A stretch of 64,000 bases of DNA from NCBI GenBank assembly GCA_002794735.1, contig NBAZ01000031.1:62001-126000 (forward strand). The letters run 5' to 3'. The notes under the pieces were generated by a model that was given only the letters and a program-made list of their open reading frames with translations, ran no database searches and was not told the DNA's origin. Positions 11,558 to 23,757 of this stretch are shown here, one piece after another; within the stretch, counting starts at the first letter, position 1, and every line of letters starts with the position of its first letter. This stretch comes from Pyrrhoderma lamaoense (Eukaryota; Basidiomycota; Agaricomycetes; Hymenochaetales; Hymenochaetaceae). The position numbers and the translations under genes are program-made.

Positions 11558-14500
11558 ATGGCGACTCCAAATAACCCTCCCCAACTTCAACTGCAACTCG
11601 GTCATCAGACGTTCAAACGCTCCTTTCATCAATTCGGCCTAGACGTCGACGATACGGATGATTCCGAGAACGCTAACAGTGGTGCCTCCAACTACTCAAG
11701 CTCTTCCAACACAGGTGTCCTGGGCTCAAGTAGCAGTGGGAGCAGCAACATCAGCAGTGCTAGTGGTTCTGCTAGCAGCCGCGCGTCGAGGAGTACAAGT
11801 GGTGGCTCAAATTACAGTTCTTTAGGTTCAAGCGAATACAATGGCGGCCATCATGGAAGCCAGCGCAACGAGCGCAACAAGCGAGCACGAAGCGATGGTC
11901 CCGATACCGCTCGAATAATGAGAAATGACGAAACCGAAATCAGCAATAGCACTGCTCCTTCGCCATCGTCTGGTGGCCTCAACACCATGCAACATGTTCA
12001 CACAGGTTCTCCGCGAGCACTTACTGAATATGATTCCGAGGGGGCCTCGTCGTCGTCGTCAACCACATCTTCGATTGACTCTACATACAACGCTCCCTTA
12101 TCTACCCCTTGGCACCCTAGGTCGTTTTCGTCGTTAGATGATTCGCTTTCATCCTCTCTCGCTCCCTCGTTGAACGCTCTTCCAGCACCATCATTACCAA
12201 TGCCAGATTTTAACCCGCCGACCCCGAATCTTGCGGAGTTTTCTGCTATCCGTAATGCAATTCGCAATTCAGAGGCTAGCCACCCATCACACACAACTGT
12301 ATCTATATTGAATAATGCTGCTATCTCTACTGAAAATGAGCGTCTCCCTGGTTTCGCGGCTATGTTGGCACCACGGCTTTCTAGTCCAGCGCCTCCTCCG
12401 GCGGGGCCATTAGCTGACACAGAGATGGAGACAGATGATTCCCTTCTTACAAATGACCATCAATTAGAGTCACCCGTGAGCTCACCCTTAAATATGAACA
12501 TAGGAACGGGGCCAAGGGAAGGTACGGGGCTTATCACTTCGGCAACAAGTCTTCGGAGGGCACTGGATCGTGCCGCCGTGTTTGAGCGGACTCTTGCCCC
12601 TCTTCGCTCAGAAGCTAACGCCAACCAGAGTGCAAATGAGGGTGCAGCCAACTTCCCCATCTTCCTCGTTTTGACTTCGAGGAGATGAGTCGTCAATCAG
12701 ATAGCTCTTCAAATTCGACAGGGCAACTGCAACGACTTGTTATTAATCTGAACTCAAGAACTACACGCTCCTCACCGGAGCCTATGACGTTTAGCAACCC
12801 TCTTGCAAGCGAAGAGGAAGACGTTGAGGCTGATGATATCGCTGTAGATCGCTCACTGCTGGAAGAAGGTGTCTTGTCTCATGCTGCAATCACTAGTTCT
12901 CCGAGGCGATTTGCTTATCAACGTAGATGGAGCCTATCTAGACAAGCAGAACATGACCCATCAGATGATTGGCTTACTTCTTCTACCTCTTCGAGGGCTG
13001 GCTTAACTTCGTCCTCTGGTTCTCGCGATCGTCCGGTTCAACCAAGTCTCAGATGGGATCGCATCTTTAATATGGGTACAAACTATGATTCATCGTCCAT
13101 AGGCTCCAACTTCAACCCCAGCTCATCGGTTGCTAGTACTACGAATGCAGTTAATTCTTCGTTATTCTTAAGTCCTCCACACTATGGCAGTCGCGAGGAA
13201 GAGGTAGATTCAGAGAGCGATAGTGAAAGGATTGAAAGGATGGTCAGACTTGATATGGCGTTGGATCTACCAGTTCCAAACATACACTCGGATCTTGATT
13301 TGAGTTCGTCCAGCGATACATCTATCACATTTTCTACACTTGCATCGAATGGTAGTGAAAGCCATTCTCAACCCCCACCTCAGCCGGGACAGATGTGCGG
13401 CCTAACGCACCGAGAAACTCCCCTCCTCGTGTAGCGGACATATCAAACTCTCGTTTTAGTCTACCAACATTACGTTCAGCTGTTTTGGAACCTTTAGATA
13501 GCTTGGACGTGAACAATGACAGTACAACTTTCCCATGGTCTGCTGCCAATGCGTCTCGTTAGTGTTTTTTCTTCTTTCATGGGGCTTGTTTGTATCAGTG
13601 TTAGTTGACAACTTCTTTTTTTGTGTCAAATATCGACATTAGTAGCTCGAGAAGTGAGGTCAGCTTCAGAAAGGGTCAGACAAAGACAATTTCTGAATGC
13701 CGTTGATGCGTCAAACCGACGTCGCAGACAGGAAATCTTAGCTGAGCGCCGGCAGATACTGTCGAGTAAGATTTTTCCTTTATAATAAAATCGCATATAT
13801 ACTGTACTGACTTGATATTCGAAGATATTCACACGACTCAGGCATCCCCACCTTCAGTAACTATCTCTTCCCCTCCGCTTCCGCCTTCAACCACAGGAGG
13901 TCAGTTCAACATCGACAGTGGTAACTTTATTCCGCCAGTATCAGATATAGCACAAACAGACATAAGGTCTCAGAGCTCTGCAATGACACCGTCCTGGACA
14001 TTCGCAAGTGGGCGTTCGAGTTTCCGAGAACTGACTCGTTTGCGAGAGATGCGTGAGCGTCAGAGACTCTCGGTCAGACAACCAACGTCCATGTCGTCAA
14101 CTCGACAGAGCCCTAATCGTCAAGAACCCGGTTCCTTGTGGAATAGCTATATTACCCCTGAAAGGTCTTTAGAGCATCTCACAAGTGGCGAGCAAAGTTT
14201 AAGCACTGCTGCTCGAACTTCGTGGGAACGGTTGTTACATCTAGATCGGTTTTCCCTAGATGCTAGGAATGAAGACCATACTCCAAGAACATCGGATTTA
14301 TCTATGCATGGATTATCGTCCTCCGAGGCTGCTGCTTTCTTTGCATCTAGTCCACCACACGACACCACTGGGTCTTCTTCATCGAGAGATTTCTCAAACC
14401 GTGCTGATACAATAAGGAGACGTCGTGCAAGATTAATGGCAGAATCAAATGATCCTATCCTCAGAGGGCTGAAGGACGGGCTGAGAGTGGTAATTCACCT

Positions 14501-16430
14501 CCTTTCCGACTGAATACATCTGTGGATTGGAATAGTCCTGAGTCACGCGAATCGACCAATACTAGTTCATTTGGACTTGGTATTCCGTCTGGACCTAGTG
14601 TACCTTCTGATCAAACGACTCAATGGGAAGAACCTACAAATGAGAACCCTACCAATGAGCTGTTACAGGTACTATTTCCTGGACATATGCGCACTTACAC
14701 AAACATTGCACAACTTCGTCGTGCAGCTCGAGCTGCTAGATACTCTGATGTTAGCCCAACTAATGAAACTCGCGTTAGGTCTTGGGCTAGGGAAGCGCAT
14801 GAAGCTCAACATAGAGGTTTGAGTTCTGATCCGCCTGTACTACCACCAATAAGGCCTTCTTCTCCGAATCTATTGCATAGAATCAACGGAGAAAGAACCC
14901 TTGAGAGTGATGCAGAACCAAATCCTTTACATCAGAGATGGCGAGGGTTAACGCGTGTAGATGCAAGTGGAGCAAATGACTCATCACGAAACGATGAGTA
15001 TCTTAATAGATTTTCACGAAGAGTTGCAGAAGCCGATAGAGAAAGCGAGATGACTGTGCTACGTGCTAGACATATGCATCATATCATACATAACTCCGGT
15101 TTGCTTAGCAACCGTGAGCGTGATTCAGGAGATAGTCCCCCGCCCCTAGCTTCCGATCCCATCGATGCAACGACACATCATATGATGAATCCCGTACAAG
15201 CACGTTACCAAGAACTTATTGCTCGCTATAGAGGAAGAGAACGTGATACATCCTATACACCTCGGTCTGAACTTCACCGTCACTGGGGTGAACTAGTTGA
15301 TGAACCACGTAGTATAAGATCTGCTCTTGGTCATGATTCCGAGATTACTATAGGGAATCGATCATCTCCGTCAAATCCAAGAACTAGATTTCCTCGTAAT
15401 ACGTCACCTGCTTTATTCGCAGATCCTCCTGCAAACCCTGATAACGCACCACCAAACAGAGGAAGAGCAGGCGACCCACCGGTGCTTAGCATTGGGAGTC
15501 GTGACCGATACTGGGATATTGAACGTCCGATCCCGGCTCCAACGCGTGTAAACCAGTTAACAGAATGGGCGAATAATAATAGGAATAGGCGGCGTGCTGC
15601 GAGAATATTGAACCGCGCCGAAGAAACCCAGTCTACACTGTTTTCAAGACTTAGAGGGAATAGGGGTACTTTGAGAAATGTTGGAGATTTTATGGTTTGT
15701 GTTATTGCATTGGGCCAAAAAACTCTTGCTGATTCATATTTTTGTAGAGAGATGAGGATCTTGACACGTCTTATGAAGGCCTACTTGCTCTTGGGAATCT
15801 CTTAGGAGACGTGAAGCCGCGTGCTACTGCGTCATCTGTATTGAATTCCTTGCCTAACGCTCAGTACAAGGACTGGCGAGCCCCTGGTTGCGATACTCGG
15901 TGCCCAATTTGTCTTGATGATGTATGAACCTTTAATTCTTATGATCTTGAATGACAGTGTTAACTGCTTTTTTCTAGTATAAGGATACGGACGCAGTACT
16001 CAAAGCTTTACCATGCAAACATTGGTGTCATAAAGACTGTCTTGAGGTCAGTAGTAGTATCCCTTTATCTGGCTGCGTCAGTCATTCTAATACCTTCCAC
16101 CGGACCCAATTCTAGCAATGGCTTCACTCCGCACAGACGTGTCCCGTGTGCCGGACCAAGGTCAAAGCACCAACTTCTCGGGAATCCTCGACATCAGCGT
16201 CTTCATCCTCTTCTTCTTCTTTAGCCTCTAATAATCAGCCCGTTCCCGGCCCAAGCCGTTCAAGTTTAGCAAACCGTTTAAGGCAACCCACCTTGCGTGG
16301 GAATGGGGTATCTGAAACGGCTGACAGCGATAGCGATATGTCATTCTTGACGTCTTCTCCTGGTTCCATCAATCGCACTCTATCCAACTATCTGCAAAAT
16401 CATGACGGTTTCCATATTGACTTTGACTGA
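11558..16430 (+). CDS. Large Ser-rich protein with C-terminal RING-H2 finger (probable E3 ubiquitin ligase)
   Basis: Long, low-complexity protein of about 1,490 residues. It begins MATPNNPPQLQLQLGHQ and is dominated by Ser/Thr/Pro/Asn with poly-Ser tracts, so most of it is probably disordered. Only the end is recognisable: CPICLDD, then after an intron LPCKHWCHKDCLE, then after another intron QWLHSAQTCPVCRTK, giving the C-x2-C ... C-x-H-x2-H-x2-C ... C-x2-C ligands of a RING-H2 finger. Introns are visible near 13559-13637, 13767-13825, 15692-15749, 15921-15978 and 16046-16116. Three frame changes interrupt the body: at the C run 12655-12658, the C run 13372-13376 and the G run 14466-14468. 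Each is cured by one extra base, and the composition is continuous across them. A function as E3 ligase is inferred from the RING only; no substrate can be proposed. It lies just downstream of an E2 gene, which may be coincidence. Confidence 0.8.
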
Positions 16431-17846
16431 AATCTTCACTATTTAAAAAATCTACCAACTACGCATAGGACGTTAATCAGGGTTCTTCCTTTGTGCATTA
16501 CATGCTCTCCCTTTGGTCTTGCAGAGTTTTTTGATTTGTCTTTTCCTCTTTGTTAACCCTATCTACAGCAATTGGGTGTACGGATGAAGTTGATGATTTT
16601 TCATAATTTCAACTCAATATCCAATTATTCATTATTCATTCACCATCTCCTATACATCCTATTCTTGCACAGTGTACTCGAGTGCCGGGTTTCTACAAGT
16701 TCCAAATATCCATGCTTGAAACTCTCTCATTTCATTCTCATTCTCAAATTTTCACGTATGCATTCATGTAACTTGAGCCCATCATCTCACTTAATATCCT
16801 CTCTCCCAACAATCAATCAACTCGTGCTATTTTATGTACCTTTCCATTTTCGCCCTTATCCTAGCATAGGCATCTTCATAGAGCTATTTTTCCCTCTCTT
16901 TATTCCTGCGACATTCATTACTTTTGTTTCACTATCTTGATATCTGTTTTTTCCTTTTCGTTGTTTTTTTCACTCCACATTTTTTGTATCAGCATCATTT
17001 TTTTCATCATTCGGGTTTGTTTTCTTCCGTTCATTCAGCAAACTCCTTTCGTTCAGCTCTTCACGTCCTTAAATATCGATTACAAAGGACTATTATGTAT
17101 GTATGTAATGTGCCAATCCATTGATGAATAAAATAAAATGTTTCAACTTTTGGTCTATGTTAATTTACGAAATGATGCCAGGCAATAATTAATACATGTA
17201 ACCCACTACCTTCGGTGAGAAAAATGTCCCAAAGTTATATACCCGTTATTGTTCCTAGTATAATTTTAAATAGACTACTACTAATCTGTAGATTGCATAG
17301 TGATCTACAAAACCACTTATCAACCAGATTCATATAAGCGATATGCATCCGTTAAGGATGTAGTATTAGTTCCTAACGTCTGACATGCTCATCTATGCTA
17401 TTGAAAAGGCAGTGCTAAGATTAATTATATACTGATAAAAGAAAGCTCTTTGTGCTTAGTCTTTCCTTTGAGTGATTGCCTTTCTAGTTCTCGCAATCAG
17501 AGACTTGTGAATGTAAAAAAAGCCGAGAACAATGGGAAGTCAACCAAATTTCTATTTCCGGAAGAGGTGGTTTCATTGTTGAACAGAATGAAAACTGATA
17601 GATTCTCTACACTACTAGCACACGCACTTTCCTGTCTCATTAAACTGTCATATAATCACACAGAACGAGCACAATGGACTTGAATGAAAGTGGTGTCTAG
17701 TACGTGCCTATTACATTTGTGTATGTGTGTTTACGGTGTGACGTGACGTTCATTATACTAAACAAGATATAAGTGACCTCTCGCGTTTAGCGTAAAAACC
17801 ACTTCTTGTACTCCTACTCTTTTCATCCTTTTGTTCGCATCCTAGT
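16431..17846. other. Intergenic boundary between single-copy genes and the kinase array
   Basis: T/C-rich sequence with several short open frames (16572-17131) that look like random openings in pyrimidine-rich DNA. It should contain the RING-gene 3' end and the promoter of the first array gene. Direct repeats of TGACGT (GTGACGTGACGTTC near 17738-17752) resemble half-sites for CRE/ATF-type factors, but nothing supports function. Confidence 0.45.
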
Positions 17847-20737
17847 ATGGTCAGAGGAAGGGCTCGAAGAACAAGAGCTAGCGCTCGTAGGAATGCACGA
17901 CGCGCTCCGCTACTCGGGTCGTTGCTAGTCTTTCCGAAGATGGAAAGAAAATATCAAATCGTTCCCAAGAGATCTCGGGGTCATCTTCTCTTGTACCTCA
18001 TACAAGTGCCAATGACGCAGAATCACCGTTAAACAATTCTGAAGAAGATAGTCCAGGTATAATCTCAAATCCTAAGCATACTTATCTCATATATAGATAT
18101 CTTATTTTTCTCTTTTGCAGCTTCGCAATCTGAGTCTCAGATCGCCGGTCCCTCGATTTACAGGCAGTCTGAGGACCCTGTAACACCGCCCCCCAATACG
18201 CCTCCGACTCCAACTGTGAGTAACCTACAGGATTCATCAATTCCTCAAGCCCCGGACAAGAGGATAGACGACGTACGCAAGTGGGATACACCAAAGAAAG
18301 CGAACCTTTCACAAGATACGGATATGAGGTCTATGTACTGTAACGCACAAAGAGAAGCTATCATGAATGATCTTGGAATCTCTATTCCACAGGTATCTAA
18401 TGAATACCTTTTTGATCACGTCTTACCCCCTCTCCGTAAAGATTTAAACTTCCCAAGTTTATGCGAGAAGTTACGGAAGAGACGCACTGGGGTATCAGAC
18501 AAGATAGAAATGGTGATTACGCATGGCATTCCTTTCTAAAGAATGCAAGTGAAGGGAATAATCCCGATGAAGCTACATTTTTCAATAAACCACTCACTGA
18601 AATCTTCAATACACTGATCCGTGAAGCGAATACTCAGTTGGGACCGATTAATACCCTGACGTTCCAGGCTGATGGGGGTCATAAATTCTGGCCGGGGGAT
18701 ATAAAACCCGATGCTTCTTTGTCTCTCAAAAAACCTGAAGAGAAGATTGGCGATAAGAGTCTCTGGTGCAACACCGCCGTGAGCTTCTTGTTCAAGCGTT
18801 ATACAAAAGATAAATATGATGTGAGTTGTCCTTCTATTTTATCACATTCACAAGTTAGTAACAGGTATTACAGAATATCAAACAAGTTGCCCACTCGCTA
18901 CAACATGTGATGGCTGTAGATCCTTGCAGAAGATTCACGTATGGGATTCAAATGGACAGATTATCAATGCGTGTATGGTTCCGCTCAAGAAGTTCAATAC
19001 TTATCAGTAATGAGTTCAATCTCAACAAGGTACATGTTCCGTCTTATTTTCATACATATTAATATTTACATCTACAAATAAGGATTACGAGAATGTTTCT
19101 AGGATATTTCTCTCCTTATTATATGCTTCGAAGTCAGAGCTTGGTTGGGATCCAACCATCTCCACGGAACTTGTCGGTGGTATACGTAACCACACTATCC
19201 ATGTCTCAGGAGTCTGTGTTACGACAAATGAAACATTAGAGCTTGATGTTCAAAAGGCAAACAGTATTATCGGATCAGGAACACGTATTTATAAAGCTAA
19301 TAAGATCGTCAATGGGGAGGAGGCAGGTCTGGTCGTACTCAAAGATCATTGGTTGGAAGATGGTCGAATCTCTGAGCCCGAGATCCGGGATTTAATATTG
19401 AAGGACATCACTGATACTGATGACCGAAATTATGTTGATAAACATGTCCTTTCATGTTTGTCATACGAACAAGTGAAAGTTGATGATGTTGTGGACCACA
19501 CTGAAAAGGTGATGCTTAGGGGTAAATCACCCGACTACTCTCAACAATACAAATTCCCGATACCGCCAGAGATTGGGTTATATAAGAGGGCATCCAAACC
19601 TACTGGTGGTGACACTGATCGTACTCGTAAAACAACTGACATCCGTGCGGCTAATACAAGAAAAAGCTATCCGCATCGTTCTCACTATCGTATCTTGTAT
19701 AATGAGGTGGCCACTCCTTTCTACGATCTAACTAACAGCAAGGATATACTAATCGTGACTATTGACGTGATTGAGAGTGAGTATTTTGATGTTTGATCGT
19801 TCTTTGTTTTTGTAATGAACTGCACTGATGCTGATAATATATAGCTCTCCTACGCATCCACAAGGCAGGGTGGGTGCATCGAGATATTAGTACAGGGAAT
19901 ATATACCTGTATATCGATCCTGTGACAGGTGAGAAGCGAGGAATGCTTGGGGATCTTGAATTTGCAAAGAAGGTCGGTACTGGTGCAAGATATGATGTGC
20001 GAACAGTATGCAATGTTTTCATTACCTGATATCAGTATCCATTATTTCTGATGCTATTGTATTCAGGGTACTCTCGATTTCATGGCTGCTGAGATAGCCT
20101 ACGGGAGTTATCTGTTTGCCTCTGATGACGACGAAGGCGATGTCGATACTCGTGCAATGAAACAGGCGCTTAGAGAGAAACGGGCTTCTAAAGCTCACAA
20201 GCGAATATGGCCCTGGTATCTGTTATAATTACATTCACGATATTGAGTCAGTCTGGTGGATTATGGTTTGGGCGTTGTTCTCATTTGAGAAAAAGGCACG
20301 ATCTGGAAATGATGTACTTGATTCACTATCGTCTGGCACTCGTAGGGATAATAAGCGAACTCTGTTCCCTGGAATCTTGACATCTGGAAAGCGCTATGTA
20401 TTCATTCAGAAAGAGAGCCATTTCTCAAATGCTGTTAATGGGTGCATTCCTCAGTACTTCAGTGATCTCACAGACACTGTGCGAGTACTACGAAACGTTA
20501 TCGTGAAAACATATGCAGAGAAGGAAATTGACAACCCGAAGTCATCGAGTTCGATTCAAGTAAGGACGATGGTGTTACGAATCTTCATAGAGCATTCATA
20601 TCTACTCTTCGAAATACGCTAATGGAAGATTTTGAAATCGTTCTTGTTCGCTCTTCTGTTTCGGAACAACTGCCTCTAAACGAGCAACCGAGGGGAAGAG
20701 TGAACGTTTGCCAAAGAGACGAAAGTATGTGTCTTAA
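17847..20737 (+). CDS. FunK1 kinase K1 (type Ib), the only copy with a long N-terminal extension; several 1-nt losses
   Basis: FunK1 proteins are fungal-specific kinase-fold proteins of unknown substrate. The start MVRGRARRTRASARRN is basic and is followed by a Ser/Pro-rich region (VTPPPNTPPTPTVS) that other copies lack. The core is EYLFDHVLPPL, GIRQDRNGDYAWHSFL, the glycine-rich loop IIGSGTRIYKA, VVLKD (ATP lysine), the hinge region HYRILYNEVATPFYDLTNSKD, the catalytic loop GWVHRDISTGNIYLY, LGDLEFAKK and GTLDFMAAEIA, then the C-terminal NYIHDIESVWWIMVWALFSFEKK. Catalytic residues are intact. Breaks: one base missing at 17916-17918, one at 18489-18492, and four in the last exon (near 20190, 20209, 20530 and 20657), which is 671 nt against 675 in K6 and K8. 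Either a decaying gene or a poorly corrected consensus. Confidence 0.8.
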
Positions 20738-21463
20738 CATAATTTGCCTCTTTCCATTGTCTGACCCCAGTTCAATAGGTATTGTTAAATTAAGCATCGA
20801 CAAGATATAGAGCACGATCCCGAGGATGTACATACACTTAGAATAACCAGAATTCTATCATGTTTTGCTTACATTTTTCTGTATTTCGTTTAGACTTGCT
20901 TTTCCCTACCAATCTCTGTATAATATAGCATTCTTAGTTGCAGTCGATCCAGTTTTTTTTACTCTATTTACACTCTTGTTTCGACTTACTATACACCAAG
21001 CCATCGGTTTAAAGAATAACAGAGCCAATCTTCTATCGACAAGTCTGTTTGTTATATCTGTTTGAGCCCCCGCACGTGTTCTAAGAGAACAAGCAGCTTT
21101 TTGTCTTCCATTTCAATAACATTACAGAACAATCTATTTTATACTTTCAACTCACTCGCACTATGTTACGTTACTATTACATATATAAGCACATCTACTT
21201 CTGCAGTCGCGTTTTTCCCGAAACCACTCTTGACTTTTCAGATTGCGACAACCTCCGCTAGTGTCTACTCCAAAAAATAGAATACTGGACTAAGATATCA
21301 AGCTCTCAGCTTCTAGGTCATATATGCTTATCGTAGTATCATACGCTCTACGAAGACTTACGAGAAAGAGAAGAAAAAACGTGAGGTAGAATACACAACT
21401 GTAAATCGTCTACTTACAGTATTATCAGCTAGAGTGGATACTATGGGTCACAGCAAAATGACA
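20738..21463. repeat. Ib-to-II spacer, copy 1
   Basis: About 0.7 kb of AT-rich non-coding sequence found after every type Ib copy (also near 31775, 43286, 50488 and 60108). It shares a block beginning TGTTTTGCTTACATTTTTC and a shared TTCCCGAAACCACTCTTGAC block. It should hold the Ib 3' end and the type II promoter. Confidence 0.75.
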
Positions 21464-23049
21464 ATGGAAAATTTTAGGTAATCGATAACCCAGGTATCTG
21501 ATGACTATCTTTTCGAACATGTCCTACCACCGATACGGCAGGAAGCTGATATTGAGAGGATATGTAGTGAAATGAAGAGAAGGTGTGTCTTCAGAAGCCA
21601 AGCAAAAGGAAGATATGAGTGGAGTGGCATCAACAAGACTAAGGGGCGGAATATTGATAAAGGCACAGCTCTCAAGGGTGTATTGACTAATATCTTTTGT
21701 GCACTGATTAGTGAAGTAAACTCTGAACTATCATCGAATACTCTGGAGCTAGTATCAGACGAGGATCGAATAGGTTTATCCGAAGATTTTAAACCCGGTA
21801 GCGCATTACTCTTATCAGATGCGATGGAGAAATATGAAAGTAGAAGATACGAGTATATTGTTGCCGTTCCTATCTCGTTCAGCAAGAATAGCACATTCCT
21901 TGATACTAATGTGAGTCTTTATTGATCTGGAGCTAACCTCAGGATAGTAACATCTGGAATCTGGAATAGTACATTGAACAAGTCATAAGCTGTATGCAAC
22001 ATGTAATGGCAAATGATCTTTGCCGGAGATTCGTATACGGAATAAATATGAGTAATACCACTGTACATTTATGTTTTTGCTCAAGAAGTTCAATACTAGT
22101 CAGTAATGAGTTTGACCTCAATAAGGTGCGCAGTTTCGCTCATCTGAGTAAAAGTCTATACTAATGCACACATATAATAAAGGACTACCGAAGTGTTGTC
22201 AAAATACTTCTCTCTTTACAATATGCTTCCAAGTCCGATCTTGGATGGGATCCAAGTATCTCTACAGATATTGTCGATGGCGTGCGTCACCATACTATGG
22301 GCATTTCTGCAGTTCGTGTCACGACGAATGATACACTGAAACTCGATCTCCAGAAAGAGTGTAGTATCATTGGTTCAGGAACACGTACTTACAAAGCTCA
22401 TAAAACCGTCGGGGGAAGGAAGAAGGGGTGGTTTTACTCAAGGATTACTGGCTGGAGGATGGACGAAAGTCTGAGGTTGAGATTCGGAATGCACTTTTAG
22501 AGGACATGACTAATTCTGACGACCGAGATTGTGTTGATAAACATGTCCTTTCGTGCTTGGCATATGAACAAGTAAGAGTGGATGGTGTTGTGGACCACAC
22601 AGAAGGAGTAATGCTTCGGGGTAGATCACCTGATTATTCACAGAAATATGAATTTCCTACAGATCTTGTAGATGCAAGAAAGAAAGCCAAAGCAAGTATC
22701 GGTGCTGAAGGGAGTACCTATTGTACTCACAAAAGCTCCTGATGTCCGTGAGGATGGGAAGAGGGAAAAGTATTCCCATCGGACTCACATCCGTATCTTG
22801 TATAATGAGGTGGTTACTCCATTCTGTAATTTGACTAGCCATGAGGATTTACTGACCGTTACCAACGACGTGGTTGAGAGTGAGTATCTCGATTCACCTT
22901 TATCCTTATAGTACTTGATTCTGACACTGGTGACAATTAGCTCTTCTACGCATTCACAGGGAAGGATGGGTGCATCATGCTATCAGCACGGAAAATATTT
23001 ATCTGTATGTAGATCCTGAGACTGGTGAAAAGCGGGGGATGATTGGGGG

Positions 23050-23757
23050 TGAAAACTAAACCTTTGGTCAGATTTTGACCTTGGTGTCGTATTTAGTGGC
23101 GAGGACGTGGGATTTTGAGTCTACCTACACCAGACACGATGCTCAGGCTAAGATTTGGGGGCTAAAGAGCGAGATACTCGACCTCGAGGTGAGCTGAGAC
23201 TTCACAGACCAGTAAAAGTAGTAGAAACGTATAGAACAGAGCCCCGACCGAGGCTGTAGTTTGAGGTAAAAATGTATGTATTTCAGTCCGCCCGGACGAC
23301 TTGCGGTACGGTGAGAGCGTTACAAGCGCACCCGGGCAGCCTAAAAAGCAGCAGAGAAGTAGATAAAGAGTACAGGAGACTAGTAGAGAGCTACTCGGGG
23401 GGGGGGGTGAATTATAGCGACCGAGAGGAGTAGCTGGGAATTGATCGGGGATTAATTGATTGGTTAACTACGGCCTCAAGTCTGGAGGCTTATATAGCAA
23501 AACGCGAGATAAAGGTTAGATAATAAGGAAAGCATGGCGTCCAGGTGGCTATATGCCACTGGACGAAGGGTTTAAGCTATCAGAAACGAGGGGTCATATA
23601 AACGAACCCTACCCTCGAGTAAGAGTAGAAAGTGAAGCTAGATAGTAAGAGAAATGAACGAGGCGCGCGGCCGAGTAGTAGCAATGGACTTCTCGGGCGA
23701 GTTAGAAAGTGCATTATAAATGCACTACGACCGGCCAAACACTTAGCTGGTCCTACA
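23050..23757 (-). mobile_element. Solo LTR, copy 1 (inside K2)
   Basis: 708 bp with 5'-TG...CA-3' ends, flanked by a 4-bp duplication GGGG (23046-23049 and 23758-23761). On the plus strand it begins TGAAAACTAAACC and ends GCTGGTCCTACA. It is the reverse orientation of copy 3, whose TATA box sets the forward sense. It has a poly-G tract near 23398 and no retrotransposon coding region, consistent with LTR-LTR recombination. Confidence 0.85.

Noticed and set aside
16572..17131. Overlapping open frames of 64-122 codons downstream of the RING gene
   Set aside because: They arise from T/C-rich DNA, give Phe/Ser/Ile-rich nonsense in more than one frame, and show no splice continuity.
23395..23415. 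Poly-G/poly-C tracts as a regulatory or quadruplex element
   Set aside because: They belong to the LTR itself and vary in length between copies, as expected of a slippage-prone run.
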